Source of the DNA: Patiria miniata
Taxonomy: Eukaryota > Echinodermata > Asteroidea > Valvatida > Asterinidae
NCBI RefSeq assembly: GCF_015706575.1
Contig: NW_024037048.1
Coordinates: 16,199,512 to 16,263,511 of the forward strand
Length of the DNA stretch: 64,000 nucleotides
Reading direction: 5' to 3'
Part shown: positions 11,223 to 24,581 of the stretch, one piece after another
Layout of the letters: each line of letters begins with the position of its first letter
Position numbering within the stretch: position 1 is the stretch's first letter
The notes under the pieces: generated by a model
Told to the model about the DNA's origin: nothing
Database searches by the model: none
Seen by the model: the letters and a program-made list of their open reading frames with translations, nothing else
Position numbers and translations under genes: made by a program

Positions 11223-11637
11223 CTAATGAAATAAAAAATACATTACCCAAAGACAATGAGAAGAATTCAATAAGCATAAATAATCTCAAGCAATATTTAC
11301 TAAATGTGTTAAAACTGTTTTCGCTATGGCAGGAGAGATTCATACCCTGGACTCCGTTGCGTGTACACAACAGAGTCCAACCTGGGCTAGGACTAGGGCT
11401 AAGTTACACTTACAGCAGACAGGGCTCTGGAGTGCTCTGAAACGTGCAAAACAAAATGGGCAAAGAAAATGTCCTCAGTATTTCACCAACCAAGTTTGGA
11501 GACTCAATTCAATTTTTAAAGGAGATTTTTGTTCAATATTATGCACATGAGAGGGAAGTCAAGTGATTTCAAAATGGGGCTAAATACTAGACTGGTACAT
11601 GTCCAACCATATGGTCCAACTATTTGAAAAGACTGAC

Positions 11638-11671
11638 CTCTTCATTCGGTGTCAATAGTCTGGTGGCTTGA
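11638..11671 (-). CDS. Possible upstream endophilin micro-exon, copy X
   Basis: A 34-nt candidate with acceptor ACATTTCTCCGTAG and donor GTCAGTC, reading QATRLLTPNEE in the frame that joins KIDVT. The family has G-T-K-L-x-x-x-F-K-E-M-E-R at this place, so A-T-R-L...N-E-E is a weak but position-correct match. Conserved in copy Y with one P-to-L change. The first coding exon of endophilin (normally beginning near L-K-K-Q) was not found upstream. Confidence 0.45.
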
Positions 11672-11851
11672 CTACGGAGAAATGTATAGTAAATTGAGAC
11701 AAGTTCCCGCTTCATGCCAGAATTCTTTTGGTTGATTGATGCAGTACTGAAGCTGTGTTGGACTGGTTGTTTCAGGTGCCAGTCTTTTTTCTTGCTTTGC
11801 ATGTTTTCAATACCATAAGTTTTGGGACTCTCATACACAGTATTGAGAGTC

Positions 11852-12296
11852 CCAATTTACTGGACTACCTCCGTAAATAAAGGCCACACTTCCACCATGT
11901 ACAAAAACATGTCAAACTTTGTCAAATTTTGATTTGCACATTTAGGCTTAATTTGTAGTTTATTTTTGCTTAAGAAGCCTACTCACCCTCTTTATTATAG
12001 CCTAATCAGAAAGTGCTGCCTTTTTCCGATGTCTCTTTTTTCGTGAAATTTCCAGATTCGTCTGCACACGTTCGCGTATCAAAATTTCAACATGAAATTT
12101 CACGAAAATTAGACATCTGAAAAAGGCAGCACAAACATGACAAAAGTGAGCATGGTGAGTAACTTCTAAACCAAAAATAAAGTACAAACTAGGCCTAAAT
12201 GTGAATATCAAAATTTGACAAAGTTCGACATGTTTTTGTACATGATGGACATGGTGGAAGTGTGGCCTTTATTGCGGAGGTAGTCCAGTAAATTGG
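11852..12296. mobile_element. Long foldback element, only in copy X
   Basis: Nearly the whole element is one hairpin: ends CCAATTTACTGGACTACCTC and its reverse complement, inner arms sharing TGCTGCCTTTTTC and TGAAATTTC. It follows directly on a small hairpin (11,822-11,855; GGGACTCTCA / TGAGAGTCCC with a 10-base loop). Copy Y has the small hairpin but not this element, so it probably inserted after duplication. The same small hairpin recurs at 13,071-13,104. Confidence 0.8.
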
Positions 12297-12299
12297 CCA

Positions 12300-13100
12300 C
12301 ATTTATGCCGGCTAGGGTCCAACTCCAAGTTAGGCTACGGTCCGCGGACTACACTTGAACCTTCAAACACCATGACCATGATTTTGAACACCCGAATCCC
12401 ACCCGACATAATTTGCTGACCTATCTCGAACCCGACTGGGACCGTGAGTGCATAAAATCGTGCAAAATTACTACTGACGCTTTTTTACTCACGATTAGGC
12501 TAATTGAATGCCCACACAACACATACATCAAAATGATATAGTTGCAAGCATGTCACCTGCGAAATTTGAGACCTTAAATCCAATTTTAAGGCAAGTCTTT
12601 AGCAGTTCAAAAACCATCCTGCTCTGGAAATGTGTATGTGATTCCCAATGTGTTCTGGGTACATGTAGGTATAGTTCAAGAGCCTTGCAGCTCACTTGTT
12701 TTTCAATCGATAGCCAAATGAACATATAGCGCCCTCTGTTAAAAAATGAAACATTCTACATTCACTCAGATCAACAAGAGGGCGCTGTTTTATCTACACG
12801 ATGAAAATGTTCTAGCTAGGGAGTTTTTTTGCACAATGCATTGCAGTACACATCAACGTGATGTCTCACGTTTGGATTTCGATAACTCTTTGCAAAATTA
12901 GAATTAAAAGCTGAATTTTTGGTCATACAAATGCTCACCAAAGCAACTGTGCGAGGCAGAAGTTTCGGGGATTATTGAGGAAACTGTAGGGCCAAAGAAG
13001 CTTGCAAATTTGATTCACACTGGTTTTATTATGCAGCACAAACTTTTGCACGATATGGATGCCTTAAGGTTTGGGACTCTCATACACAGTATTAAGAGTC
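12300..13100. other. No gene; GCGCCCTCT foldback at 12,729-12,785
   Basis: Contains one 57-bp foldback unit bounded by GCGCCCTCT and AGAGGGCGC and otherwise no exon or repeat I can name. Short open frames on both strands at 12,508-12,729 mirror each other and have no family features. Confidence 0.45.
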
Positions 13101-13977
13101 CCAAATTTTCGGACTAGGCCTAGCCTAGCCCTAGGCCTAAATCATTAAATGACATTTTTTTTGCCAGCCATTGCCAGCATAATTTATTACTTTTTATTAG
13201 TCAGAATGGGACAAAACTATACGTTCACGTCACGAGTGTCTTACTAAGCTGATCTTGAGTAACTGCTCCAAAAGAATCTTGTATTTTATTCTGAAATTTA
13301 CCTTTCCAAAACGAGTTGTGGATCACGTTGCAATTTCCCCCATGTCTGCATGTGGTGATATCTGGCGCCAGCTGTCAACTGATAACAGAATGCGCCCTCT
13401 ATTGACTCGATAAATAGCGCCCTCAATTGATAAGATGAGTGGCGCCCTCTATTGACCTTTCCCGTTTGGGGCAAACAAGTGGGGCGAGTTGGTAAGGGGC
13501 GAGTTGGTAACTGTATGGTCAGTAGAGGGTGCTGTTTTGTTTTTCAATAGAGTGCGCTATTTATTGGATCACAAATTAGCTGTTTATGTATATCAATAGA
13601 GGGAGCTCTTTAAATTTTCAACAGAGGGCGCTATATCGGACAAGTAGAATGGCATAACCGGAATTAAGTGATCAGTTTATAGTTGCTTGCCCGTGCAATT
13701 TTTTTTAGTTTTGACAATGAGAATTACATTTTGTTTTCAAATTTCTATTTTTCTAGCAATATGAAAGCTTTGCACTTTGTAATGATGGAGACATCTATCG
13801 AAACGATCCGCCCACGTTTAATTAGAGAATTTTGATGTTACAAAAATTTCGAACTATTTAAGAGCCCAATAAATCCCTCAAATCTAAAATAAAGCTTATA
13901 ATTTTTTTCTCTGACGGCGTGAAACGTCCGAGAGCGAAATAGAAAATCAAGTGGTTACATTGTTTAAACTAGTAAAC
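13101..13977. repeat. Duplicated non-coding block with GAGGGCGC motifs, copy X
   Basis: Matches 50,440-51,131 in the same orientation, with an internal segment (about 13,320-13,490) missing from copy Y. Includes at least seven GCGCCCTCTATTGA or AGAGGGCGCT-like phrases spaced 30-60 bases, a style of short repeat end common in invertebrate deuterostome DNA. Homology ends sharply at 13,977, where copy Y switches to a sequence containing the reverse of TTCCCTAACGTGGCGCACTT. Confidence 0.75.
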
Positions 13978-14216
13978 CAAACAATGCGGGTAGAGCTACT
14001 TTAAAAGCCTGAACTTTTCACTGAAAAGAATCAATGTAGTGTGCATGTGACTGTCGCAAAATTACACCTTTTTTTTTTTAAAGGTCAATTACAATGTTAA
14101 CAATATTTGGATTGATATGATGAAAGGTGATTTCAAGTGTAATGCTATAGTCTCATAAACAAACCATATCCTTCATGTGCAATCATAGATGTACTGTGCT
14201 GGACAAGGCTATTTCA

Positions 14217-15680
14217 AAAATTAAGTGATGCATCGAATTGACTTGTGGCCAGATGGCTGGTCATGACAAATAGACAAACAAGACAGAAGATTGAGACAAA
14301 ATATTGTTTTGCTCGCCCTCAACATTGTCTTGCGTCGCAACACGGAGAAAAACTTTGTGATGGGCTGCAGTTGCAGTCCCAACAGAACAATTGCCTCACT
14401 TTTGCACAGAAATGATAGTCAAGCTGGACACTCTATCTCAAAAAATTAAGTGATGCATCGAATTGAATTGTGGCCAGATGACTGGTCATGACAAATAGAC
14501 AAACAAGACAGAAGATTGAGATAAAATATTGTTTTTCTCCCCATCGGCATTGTCCTCCGTCAACACGGAGAAAAACTTTGCTATAGGCTGCAGTCACAGT
14601 CCAAACAGAACATTTGCCTCACTTTTGCACAGAAATGATAGTCAAGCTGGACACGCTATCACAAAAATTAAGTGATGTATCGAATTGTATTGTGGCCAGA
14701 TAATTGGTCATGAAAAGCAGACAAACAAGACAGAAGATTGAGACAAAATATTGTTTTGCTCTCCCTCAACAGGTTTGGTGTCTCAACACGAAGAAAAACT
14801 TGGCGATGGGTTGCAGACGCAGTCCAAACAGAACATTTGCCTCACTTTTGCACAGAAACGAAAGCACTGCTGACACACTATCTCAAAAATTAAGTGATGC
14901 GTCGAATCGAAAAGTGGCCAGATGATTGGTCATGGAAAGTAGACAATAAAGACAGAAGATTGAGACACCATTTTTTGTCTCCCTCAATAGTGTCTTGTGT
15001 CACAACACAGAGAAAAACTTGGCGATGGGCTGGAGATGCTGTTCAAACATAGCATTTGCCTCACTTTTTTGCACAGAAACGATAGTCCAGCTGGACACGC
15101 TATCACAAAAATTAAATGACGCATTGAATTGAATTGTTGCCAGATGACTGGTTTTGAAAAATAGACAAACAAGACAGAAGATTGAGACAAAATATTGTTT
15201 TGCTCTCCCTCAACAGTGTCTTGTGTCGCAACACGGAGAAAAACTTGGCTATAGGCTGCAGTCACAGTCCAAACAGAACATTTGCCTCACTTTTGCACAG
15301 AAATGATAGTCAAGCTGGACACGATATCACAAAAAAATAAGTGATGCATCGAATTGTATTGTTGCCAGATGGCTGGTCATGACAAATAGACAAACAAGAC
15401 AGAAGATTGAGACAAAATATTGTTTTTCTCCCCATCAGCAGTGTCTTGCGTCAACACGGAGTAAAACTTGGCTATAGGCTGCAGTCACAGTCCGAACAGA
15501 ACATTTGCCTCACTCTTGCACAGAAACGATAGTTCATGTAGACACGCTATCTCAAAAAATAAAGAGACGCATTGAATTGAATTCTGGTTAGATGATTGGT
15601 CATGAAAAAAAGACAAACAAGGTAGAAAATTGAGAATAAAAAATGTCGTTTTCTCTGCCTCAACAGTGTAAACACAGTTA
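14217..15680. repeat. 223-bp satellite, six full units and part of a seventh
   Basis: Units begin at about 14,217, 14,443, 14,664, 14,886, 15,107, 15,333 and 15,555 with AAAATTAAGTGATGCATCGA. Each contains AGACAAACAAGACAGAAGAT, AACACGGAGAAAAACTT and CATTTGCCTCACTTTTGCAC. Only copy X has it. Open frames inside are by-products of the repeat. Confidence 0.95.
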
Positions 15681-18600
15681 TTGTATTAACTCAAGATAAA
15701 CACATTGCATAAAAATGAAATTTCCTCTTATATTTTGCCATGATATTTGACAAGAGCATCTTGAAAATTGACAGGAACCGCCAACGAATGAATGTAAAAC
15801 AATTGAAGGAATTAGCATTGTGAGGACACTCCGTGTTATTTTTATCGTCATGCATCAATTTCTTCCATAAGAGGGCGCGCTAAACAAACACCGCTCACCG
15901 TGCACCAACTTCAGTCCACTATCTTGTTTCGATCTCGTTTTGGTTCTTGTTCAACGAATTCCCATAAAAATTTACTCCTGAATGTGATACATTATTGGTC
16001 GGAATTTCACTAAAATACAATTTGTAAATTGTGACTTATCCACCGAACCATATAGTATTTTCTGTCATTTACGATGTCATTCATTCGGAAGGTATTTTTT
16101 CAGGTTTAACACACTAAGTTGTTTCGCTCACATTATTTTTGTTCTTTGATGAATTCACTTAATATTGTACTGGCGATCGTAACACATTATTAACAATTAC
16201 TCAACGAAATTCTGCCTTAATACGTTCAGTATTACATGAGATATTGTCCGAACCATGAGTGTCTTCTTTTTATTCAATACCAGTTCGTGTTGACTCTGCG
16301 AGTTAGCAGTAGCGACCACTGTGCATGTGGTGCGCCCTCTATTGAAAGATTAAACCGCTGGGTACAGCTGTCTCTGTGCGAGACAATCAGAAAGCAAAGA
16401 GTAGTTGGAAAGAGTTTGGGTGAAATGCCCTTGAAAAAAAGGAAACAACGGAACCTCTTGGGAATTTCTTTTCTTCTTGAAAAGGAATTGTGACTTTTTT
16501 TGCCATGAACGTTGCTTCATATGGATAATATTTTTTCACGTTTAAAACATTTAATTGTTTCGATCTCATTTTCTTTCTTGTTCTTTGAATTTTGTACAAA
16601 TCACTTTCTACTCAATACTATATAGTTGTACGTTAAGCATGACTGGCACCGCAAGCCTGTTAAATACTGACAGACAAAATAGAGATTATCGGTTTTTTGT
16701 ATAACACCGACAATTAAACTACATTCCCAATTGAAGTCACTGTCCAGAATATCACCCATATTATTAAACAGAAACACAATCGCACATAATGTCACACGAT
16801 AACTCAAAAATATTTGTTATATTGCATTGGAATTTTTCCTATAGAGGTTGAGCATGACAGTAAACACAAGCATGATAAATATCGAGAGAAAACACACAGA
16901 TTATCGGCGGCAATATAATTTCAGTAACACGGACAAAGCCCATCCAAAGTGAAGTCACGGCCTCCAGAAAATCGTGTGACACCTACGCCACACGATTGCT
17001 CTAAAACTAGTTTTATGGGATTGAAATTTTGACTAGATGTAAGTCGAAAGAAGTCCGTGATGCTTATCTTTCTAACTAGACTGGGGTTTAGATCTTTACT
17101 AAAGACTAAAGAATTTCGTGTATATTTTTTCAGTGTATGTCAACCTAAGACTGCTTATGGTTTGTCGCAAATAATTATAAACGTTTAAAAGGAATTCCTA
17201 AAACTGCGTTTTATTACTTGTCTTTACTTCCATTTTGCTCCTTGAACCATGTGTACATTATTATGCAGTCACTGTGTTTACTAATGATGATACAAATGTA
17301 GAAACATATACTGACAGATAGGTCGAGCCTCTAAAAAGATACCGATCTGACACTGTCATAACTTTGTCTATTGTAGATGTATGAAACGTATCTGAGATGA
17401 TTCGTTTAGGTTCTTCCTTCGATCTTGAAACACAAAACAAATTCATATTAATTTCTGCCTTTCAATAAAAAACCACAACCGAGCTATGGTAAGTTGAACA
17501 ACTTTTCCAGTTCATATAGTTTGTGCTGCACGTTTTGTTTGAACACTTGGTAATATCTCTCTACTTGGGTTTTCTAGACGGTATTTGTGTCTTGTATACA
17601 GAATGATGCCTCCCGGTTGAATTCTCACACACACCTGACCTTTTCTGGTGCACGTGCCGAAAAAAGACGCGGCGCGTCATTTTTCGGCACTCGCGATTTT
17701 CACGCAAAACGCCGTGATTGCGCACAATCTCTGAAGGACGTTACGTCACAGACGTGGGTCGTAGGTCTCTCTGTCTTCGCCAGCAGAGTCTTTGCCAATA
17801 TCTACGATCTGCCCCCCCCCCCCCCGTCTGTAAGAATTGAAGGACGTACAATACACCAGTTTTGTGTAGACGAGTTCATAACGAAATGTTCGGCATTTCA
17901 TAATTTGGACCAAATAAATTATTGAACGTGTACATGCTAACACGTTGAATTCTAAAACCCATTACCCATAAACTTAAAGTAAAATATTTTATAAGACTTC
18001 AAATAATTTGAAATAACTTAAGAATAATTGGAGATGTTTAAACCATTTGAAATAGTCACTGAATCCGAATTAAATTACAACACAAAATATATGATATAAC
18101 AAAATATTATCAAGAAATTTCGATATTCAATCGTTTATACATTAACCTGAACACTAATTATTTCAACCATAAGAAATACATTTCAACATTCACGATTCGA
18201 AGCCCTTATCTTCAAAACAAAATACATAAATATCGTATTTGTTATACCATTAGTATGGCTCCCTTGCATGGATTGCACTTCCTCCAAGGGAGGAACGTCG
18301 GGGTGCTTTGTGACTGCATTTTCCAACCTCATACAAAGGCTGCTGCTCTATTTCGGATACTTCTAAGTACATTTTTCCATCTTTACGGTTTTACTGAATC
18401 AAATTTTTTTTTATAAGATGGTTTTTTTTTTAATATAGATCATTGGTTATTAATATACAAACGTTTTAAATGTAACTTTTCTTTATTTATTTTGTCCATT
18501 TTATGCGGAAATAATTAGCAATCCAGCAAAGAAATTGCAATATTAAGACTCCAAAATATAACATTCGTTCAAGGAAGGAAATACTGAAGTAGGAGACGGA

Positions 18601-18940
18601 CATAACTTTTTATGTGACTTTTTTTTTTCCCTTTCCAGTAAGTAATTATCCGCGTTATTCCGTAATTTGCAAAATAGCCACAAATTTGTGGCATTTTCAC
18701 CATAATCCACCGTATAAGAAGTGTTTGTTCTGAAGTTAGTTGCATTAAAAGATCTGTCATATTTATCAGTCTTGTACCCATGGCTTTCATCTTAATAGAA
18801 ATACCATTTCAATTTCGAGGCCATAATAGTAAATGTTTACCAAAAACAAAAACACAAAAATGGTAAAAAGAGTGACTTTTTTATAAATTTCTTTCGTCAT
18901 GTTGTATCCCCTATAACACTGCATGAATCTGGATAGAGGT
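15681..18940. other. No recognisable gene
   Basis: AT-rich, with a degenerate repeated phrase around TTGTTTCGATCTC near 15,925, 16,120 and 16,555, and a C run near 17,812-17,825. The longest open frame (17,587-17,925, plus) crosses the C run and has no domain features or splice context. Confidence 0.5.
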
Positions 18941-21765
18941 ATCTCTTTTTTCAGTCTAATGCTCTTTAAAACAAAAATGGTTCAGATGTATAGTTTAGTA
19001 TCCATATGGAAGGTTATTATTTCGTTGACGATATATTGATTTTGGCTACAATGACTCAGCCTTCGGTTCAGTTTTACTGGCAGCAAAAAAATATCCAATT
19101 TCTGTCCACGTCAACCTGTTGCGAAAGCTTAAAAATGCCGCTTTTCCCCCCGGATGTGTTCCGCAATCCATATCTTTCTAGAATTTTCTCAGCCTCGGAA
19201 TTTCTCACATCTGGAAATTCCCAGGCAGTTAGCATTCCAACAAAACAAAGGTCCTTTTTTGTGCCATCGTTGCGCAAACATTTTTCCCCAGTTTATTTAT
19301 GGCGTGGTTTTTGTCTACTATTGCTTGTATCACGTTGGTATCACGCGCTGAGCTCATGCCTTTCGTCCAATCAGCGAACGCCAAGTATATGGCGCCACTG
19401 CGCACTTGAACTCCTAATAAATCATGCATTTGGCGCCAAACAAAATAATGGTTCTCGCAACCACATATCAAAAAAATTATCATCTTTATTCCAAAAAAGA
19501 GCAAAAGAATTACTTAGATACCTAGAATTTGGGGTATAATAAAAAATCTATGCTAACACACTTTGCCTTTGAAGAAATGAATAATCTGAATCCGACATTG
19601 ATACAGCATTAAAGACACAGATTTGTCTCATGCAAAAACGGAAACAATTTCAATTTCTTAAAAACACTTTTCACGTAAACTCACAATACTTGACTGCATT
19701 GAAGTTGCTGTTTTCGACATTTACTGTTTAAATGCCAAAACTGACGCAAATTTAAAAAAGAAATTAAAAAAGATTGAACGCGCCGAATTGCGCAAAACGT
19801 TGTCAGGTTCCCCAACCTGACAATTTCCCCCGACGTCTACACGTCTAAATTGTAGGTCAGGCAGCCTCCGTGGCTAAAAATAAACATGACGACATTGACG
19901 GCCCTTTTTCAAAGCTCGACTTCGTTTCCGAATTCGCTTTATCACATAAAGCTTTTAATGTTCCGATAATTTTTTTAAAAATAAATCATTTGCTTCATAT
20001 ATCATACAGTTTAATACTTCTGTAAAAAAACATTGACTAATTTTAACCTGGAATCTTCAAAGTTGGACACCCAAACAGCACTGTTAGCAGGCGGAGCCGA
20101 ATTGAGACCACGCCGCGTTTTGGAAAATGCCGGTAACGGTCGTCAAATTCAAACTAGTGCATGACGCAGCAAAAAGTTCGCCCCTCGTATACGATCCGAG
20201 TGCAAAAGCGTCGTTGAATTTCAAGTTTTCTAAATAAAAGCAATGGATATTAATTATCAACTAGTTTTTTTTTAATTTTTTAATAAGCAATTAGCAGTTA
20301 ATAAAACATATATTATACTCGGAAATACTCTGACACTATCCGATTGTCGACGAAAGAATTCGGCAAACTTCGGACAGTTTCGGAAAAAGGAGGAATTCCT
20401 CCCATTTTAGTCACGTGATGTAAATTGTAATACATTGTATTACCGGAGTCTACCTGACCTAAGATTCATCAGGAATAGTCGGAATCTTTTGGTCTGGGAA
20501 CCAGACTACGCAAAACGATGATCAACAAAATGTAGTGGAACAAAACGGAGCATTTAATATCGCTTTTTAGGCCCTAATTGATCGTGGACTAATGCTGGCT
20601 CTGAAAAGCCAACCACAAATTTGATTGGGGAAATAAAATAATTGGAAATCACATGGGGAATATTTCGTTTCCTTTACAGTGTTCCATTTCCGTGTATGTT
20701 CAGCCATGATAGCCTGGCCATAGAGAGGTCTGTTTACTCATGGGCTGGCGTGATGTGGTTCAAAATAGCAGCCAAAAAAGTTCGGGAAACTACCCTCGAT
20801 GAGCAATAGGCATACAAGTTGGCAATATTTATGACGAACAAAAGCCCAAGTTCACGTAATCATAAAGTGGGTTCATCCCCAGGGCAACGGCATTGATATT
20901 ATAATTAAAGGTTGAACCCGGCAGACCCAGACGGCACAAACACCTGATTTATTCCGAACCATCTCGCGTGCTTCCTCCCGCCGGATCGCGTCAACATGCC
21001 ATAAACATCAGCGGGATGGTGCATAATGAGAACAGCCAAACATTCGACACCTTTGGAGCTGTGTGACACAGTGAGAAATTTTGGAATCATAATGGCGTCA
21101 ACGATACTTGCTGGGGAGCTCTTGCGTACGACTTTCTGTACTTTGGTACTGTTGTTTCCAGGACAATTGTGTGTACGGTAACCCGACGTACCCAGATTTT
21201 TAAAGAGGAAATTGCCGACCTCAAACTTGTTAGTGCCATATTTGGCAACTATATGTGCGTTATTAGTTTAATTACACAAATGAACAGGTTAATTAAACAT
21301 AGCACCATTGAAGGTACCTAAAAGTAAACATAACAGCATAGAAGACCGACAGACGAACAGAAAATGTTACAAAATAAACATATTTGTCAGGAAATTTTTT
21401 TGTTCTGGAAATTTCATTGATCTACATGACGCCCCCATGAAATGTTCCAGCCCCCCCCCCCCTGAAAAATTCCTGGCTACGCCACTGACAGTACATACAG
21501 GGGACGAAGTTGGAAAAGAAACACGCATCGCGATATCGGAACGCTTGCGCGTAGTTCAGACAAGTCAAAAGATCTATCTTTCTTTCCTTTTCTTTTTTTT
21601 TCTTTTTGCCATGGAAAGTGAATTTCGATTTTCAATTATTTAGCTTGACCCACCCACCCACAATTTGGAAAAAAGATCGAAATTTTAAAACATTGAAAAT
21701 TCTGAATGGCCCCTAAAGTACGACTTGCAACACTTGCCTGTTAAATATTTAGAGAAAATAATTTT
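18941..21765. other. No recognisable gene
   Basis: A 177-codon open frame on the plus strand (19,006-19,539) overlaps equally open minus-strand frames and has no recognisable domain; I do not call it. A perfect hairpin lies at 19,800-19,823 (TTGTCAGGTT, four C, AACCTGACAA). A CCAAT-like GTCCAATCAGCG occurs near 19,368 and an unmatched 61-codon minus frame at 20,905-21,090. Nothing here is shared with copy Y. Confidence 0.45.
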
Positions 21766-21769
21766 CTTG

Positions 21770-22925
21770 TATTGGAGTGAAATTATATCTCCTGATTGGT
21801 CGTTGTATAAAACACAACACTTTTGAATTTGAAGAGGAATAGTTAGAAGATATAATTAATATATCCCGAAAATGTAGTGTGTTCAGCGCAAAAAAAATAA
21901 CTGGCGGTTTAGAGTGAACTTATTTGATGACAAAAAAAACACGCTCGGTTTCCGGAAGATAACTCAAGAAATACATGTTGCATGGAATTGATATTTCGTA
22001 ATTGTTTAAAGTTACAGATTACAAAAATCTGTGTAAAAATGGAGAGGAGTTGTCTAGTAGTAAAAAAAATATAGCAAAAAATGCGTTGTATTAAAACGGA
22101 GAAAAACTGCCTCATTAAGTCAGCTTTAATTTTCTTTCAAAAGAGGGCGCGCTTCACAAATAGAGGTCACCACCGTAAATATTTGTTGTCAACACGAGAC
22201 ACCTAACTGAAGTCAACGTTCGTGACACAAAAACAACACACTCGGTTTCCAAACAATAACTCAAGAAATACCCAAAGACGTTGAATATGGAGAGCAATTA
22301 AGTGAGTTAAGCACGAGAAATAGAAGACGCATTTAAGTCAACGCTCATGGAACAAAAACAAAACACACTCGTTGTGGAGTCGATTACTCAAGAAATGATT
22401 GATGCATTGCATTGAAATATTCCATAGTGATTTAACGTGCTATATCAATCAAATCTCTCGAATTTGGATATGAATTGTTTTTCAATAATAAAAATAAGCA
22501 AAGACAGTGTGGCGTGTAAACGCGCAAAATACAAGGCGAATTTGAGTCAACCTTCATGGAATAAAAACAATACCCTGTTTGTGGAGACAATAACTAAAAA
22601 AAACATTGATTTATTGGAGTGAATTTATACCTCCTGATTGGACGTTCATATGTAACACAACCGGTTCGAATTTGGAGAAAAAGCATTAAAAACTTAAATT
22701 AATATACCTCAAAAATGAAGTGTGTTAAGCACGAAAACTAAATGGCGATTTCGAGTCAACTTTCATGACACAAAAACAACACACTGGGCTTCAAACAATA
22801 ACTCAGGAAATATCTGTTGCATGGAATCGACATTTCGTAAGTTGATTAAATGTGACAAATCACAAAAATCTGTTGAATTTGGAGAGGAACCGTCAAATAA
22901 TAAAAGTAATGTAACGAAATCTTTT
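21770..22925. repeat. Degenerate tandem repeat, period about 840 bp with inner repeats
   Basis: TATTGGAGTGAAATTATA...CCTGATTGG occurs at about 21,771 and, slightly altered, at about 22,614, followed in both by a similar order of phrases: ATTAATATACC, GTGTGTTAAGCACG, CAACACACTCGGTTTCC and AATAACTCAAGAAATA. The last phrase also recurs inside the period at about 22,257 and 22,387. Confidence 0.7.
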
Positions 22926-24004
22926 ATTTCAAGTATTCATACGTACGCGGGTATGTATACACGCATTTTGAAACAGTGCCCTCAATAGTCAGGTAGCGTC
23001 TAGCCCAACCCCCTCCACCCCAGCTTTTCCAACTTTCAAAGTTGATGGTTCCGCAAATATTAACAAGAGATTGCCGCTGCTGGTCAAGAGGCCTAACTGT
23101 AGCCTTTCCACAAGGTCACCCTGATTAGCGCCGGTAGCTAACTGAGTGGAGAAACCGCGAGGCGTTCTGAACGGAGACTAGGCACACGTCGAGTGAGCTA
23201 CAAGCGATGTTTTCCAAATCCTAGCTTCACTCCAATACCGGATCCAGCTCTATTGCAAACCCATGCCCGAAACCGGTTCACGGAACGAAGCCGGAGTTTG
23301 GGAAACCCCGGTACGTCTCATGACCTCGGTGACTTTCGGTCGTTTTGTAAACATAGGCTTCGTGCCCGGTTCGGAACAAGGCCATGCAAGGCCCCTAATC
23401 AGACAAGTGGCTTTGTCATTTACTTGTATGGTATGGTCCCACTGGTATGGGGGAGGAAGGGGGGCATGTACGTTCAACTATCCCACCCCACCCCCATCGT
23501 CGCTACGTCATTGCTTCAGATATTATTATAAATCGAGGTGGTTTGCAATACAGAATGGCAAACTCTGGTGTGATTTGTTTGTCCGGATATCACCAGGGCT
23601 AGTTCAGGGTGAATCGTGCGCGTTATGCGGAGGCCACAAACTAGCAAATGTAGGAAATCTGGTCGTTCCATACAAGCCTTTCTCGTTGATATGGGGGGAT
23701 CTTAAATCACTTTATATATGCTATTTTGGAACTGTGTCATTACTTTAGGCAGTGAGCGTTTGCTTTTTAGGTCCATCATCACCGGTCATACATTCTAACA
23801 TTTCTGGAAATGATTATTCGAACTGGGAGATATTCAAGTGTAAAAACCTTTTCCACATTTAGAAGGCCACGATTATACACGGGCCGTATATGATACGTAA
23901 AGTTCATGGAAGTTTATTTAACTGTATTTTATTTCCTCAAAGTCCCAATCAAGGAGCAAAGCCTACCTCAGGGGCATAACTACGGGGACACGGGGCATAT
24001 ACCC
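22926..24004. other. No recognisable gene
   Basis: Slightly more GC-rich than its surroundings between 23,000 and 23,500. Overlapping open frames on both strands (23,193-23,748 plus, 23,250-23,477 minus) have no recognisable domain, and no splice-consistent reading was found. Homology with copy Y begins just after this segment. Confidence 0.4.
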
Positions 24005-24260
24005 CCACCCGCCCCATTTTGAAAACCTGAATTAAAACATTAACTGTTTTAATAATACGTTTATTTTGCATTTAGTGCAGCCTTTGAAAAACAATAACGC
24101 ACCCCAGGTGCCCTACCCCAAGTTAAACCCAAGTTTCTCCGCTGGCTTGAGTACGATTTAATTCCTCATATAATCCCGAATATATCCACATAATTAAATA
24201 GACTGAAGCGCCAACTGTACATTGAATGAATCACGGCCAGTGTATACGTCACTTGTCTAT

Positions 24261-24497
24261 CCACCAATCACAGTTTGTCGGTGACAAGTCGGTGACGACA
24301 AGTCGGTGACCACAAGTGAGTGGTCTGTGACTGACAGGTTGTGTGTGTCAATCATAAATTCCATGTTTGGATGTGTCACCGACATCCATACAATATCCAC
24401 CAATGAGAAGCGGCCATTTGAATGTCGGTGACTAGTTTTTATGGTGACTTTATAGCCTCAACATTGCTTTCATATCATTAATATGAAGCGAGTCGGT
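24261..24497 (+). promoter_or_regulatory. Octamer-rich proximal region, copy X C1q promoter
   Basis: TCGGTGAC occurs at about 24,278, 24,289, 24,303 and 24,425, once reversed (GTCACCGA near 24,376), and as TCGGTGAT near 24,492. CCAAT boxes lie in CCACCAATCACAG and CCACCAATGAGA. All are upstream of the TATA-like box at 24,582 and are kept in copy Y at about 54,415-54,667 with a few changes. The factor that would bind the octamer is not known to me. Confidence 0.55.
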
Positions 24498-24581
24498 GAT
24501 GTGTGATTGACAGCACACAGGAGCCATGCAATCACAATCCAGGTCCGAGTTTTTGGTCACTGCTCAGGAAATCGATGGCAC

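Noticed and set aside
19006..19539. 177-codon plus-strand open frame
   Set aside because: Minus-strand frames are open over the same bases, the residue composition is not protein-like in a consistent way, and no domain is recognisable.
20905..21090. 61-codon minus-strand frame (MIPKFLTVSHSSKG...)
   Set aside because: Compositionally ordinary but isolated, short and unmatched to any family I recognise.
23193..23748. Overlapping 112- and 161-codon open frames in a GC-richer patch
   Set aside because: Frames on both strands, no domain, no splice-consistent gene model, and not shared with copy Y.
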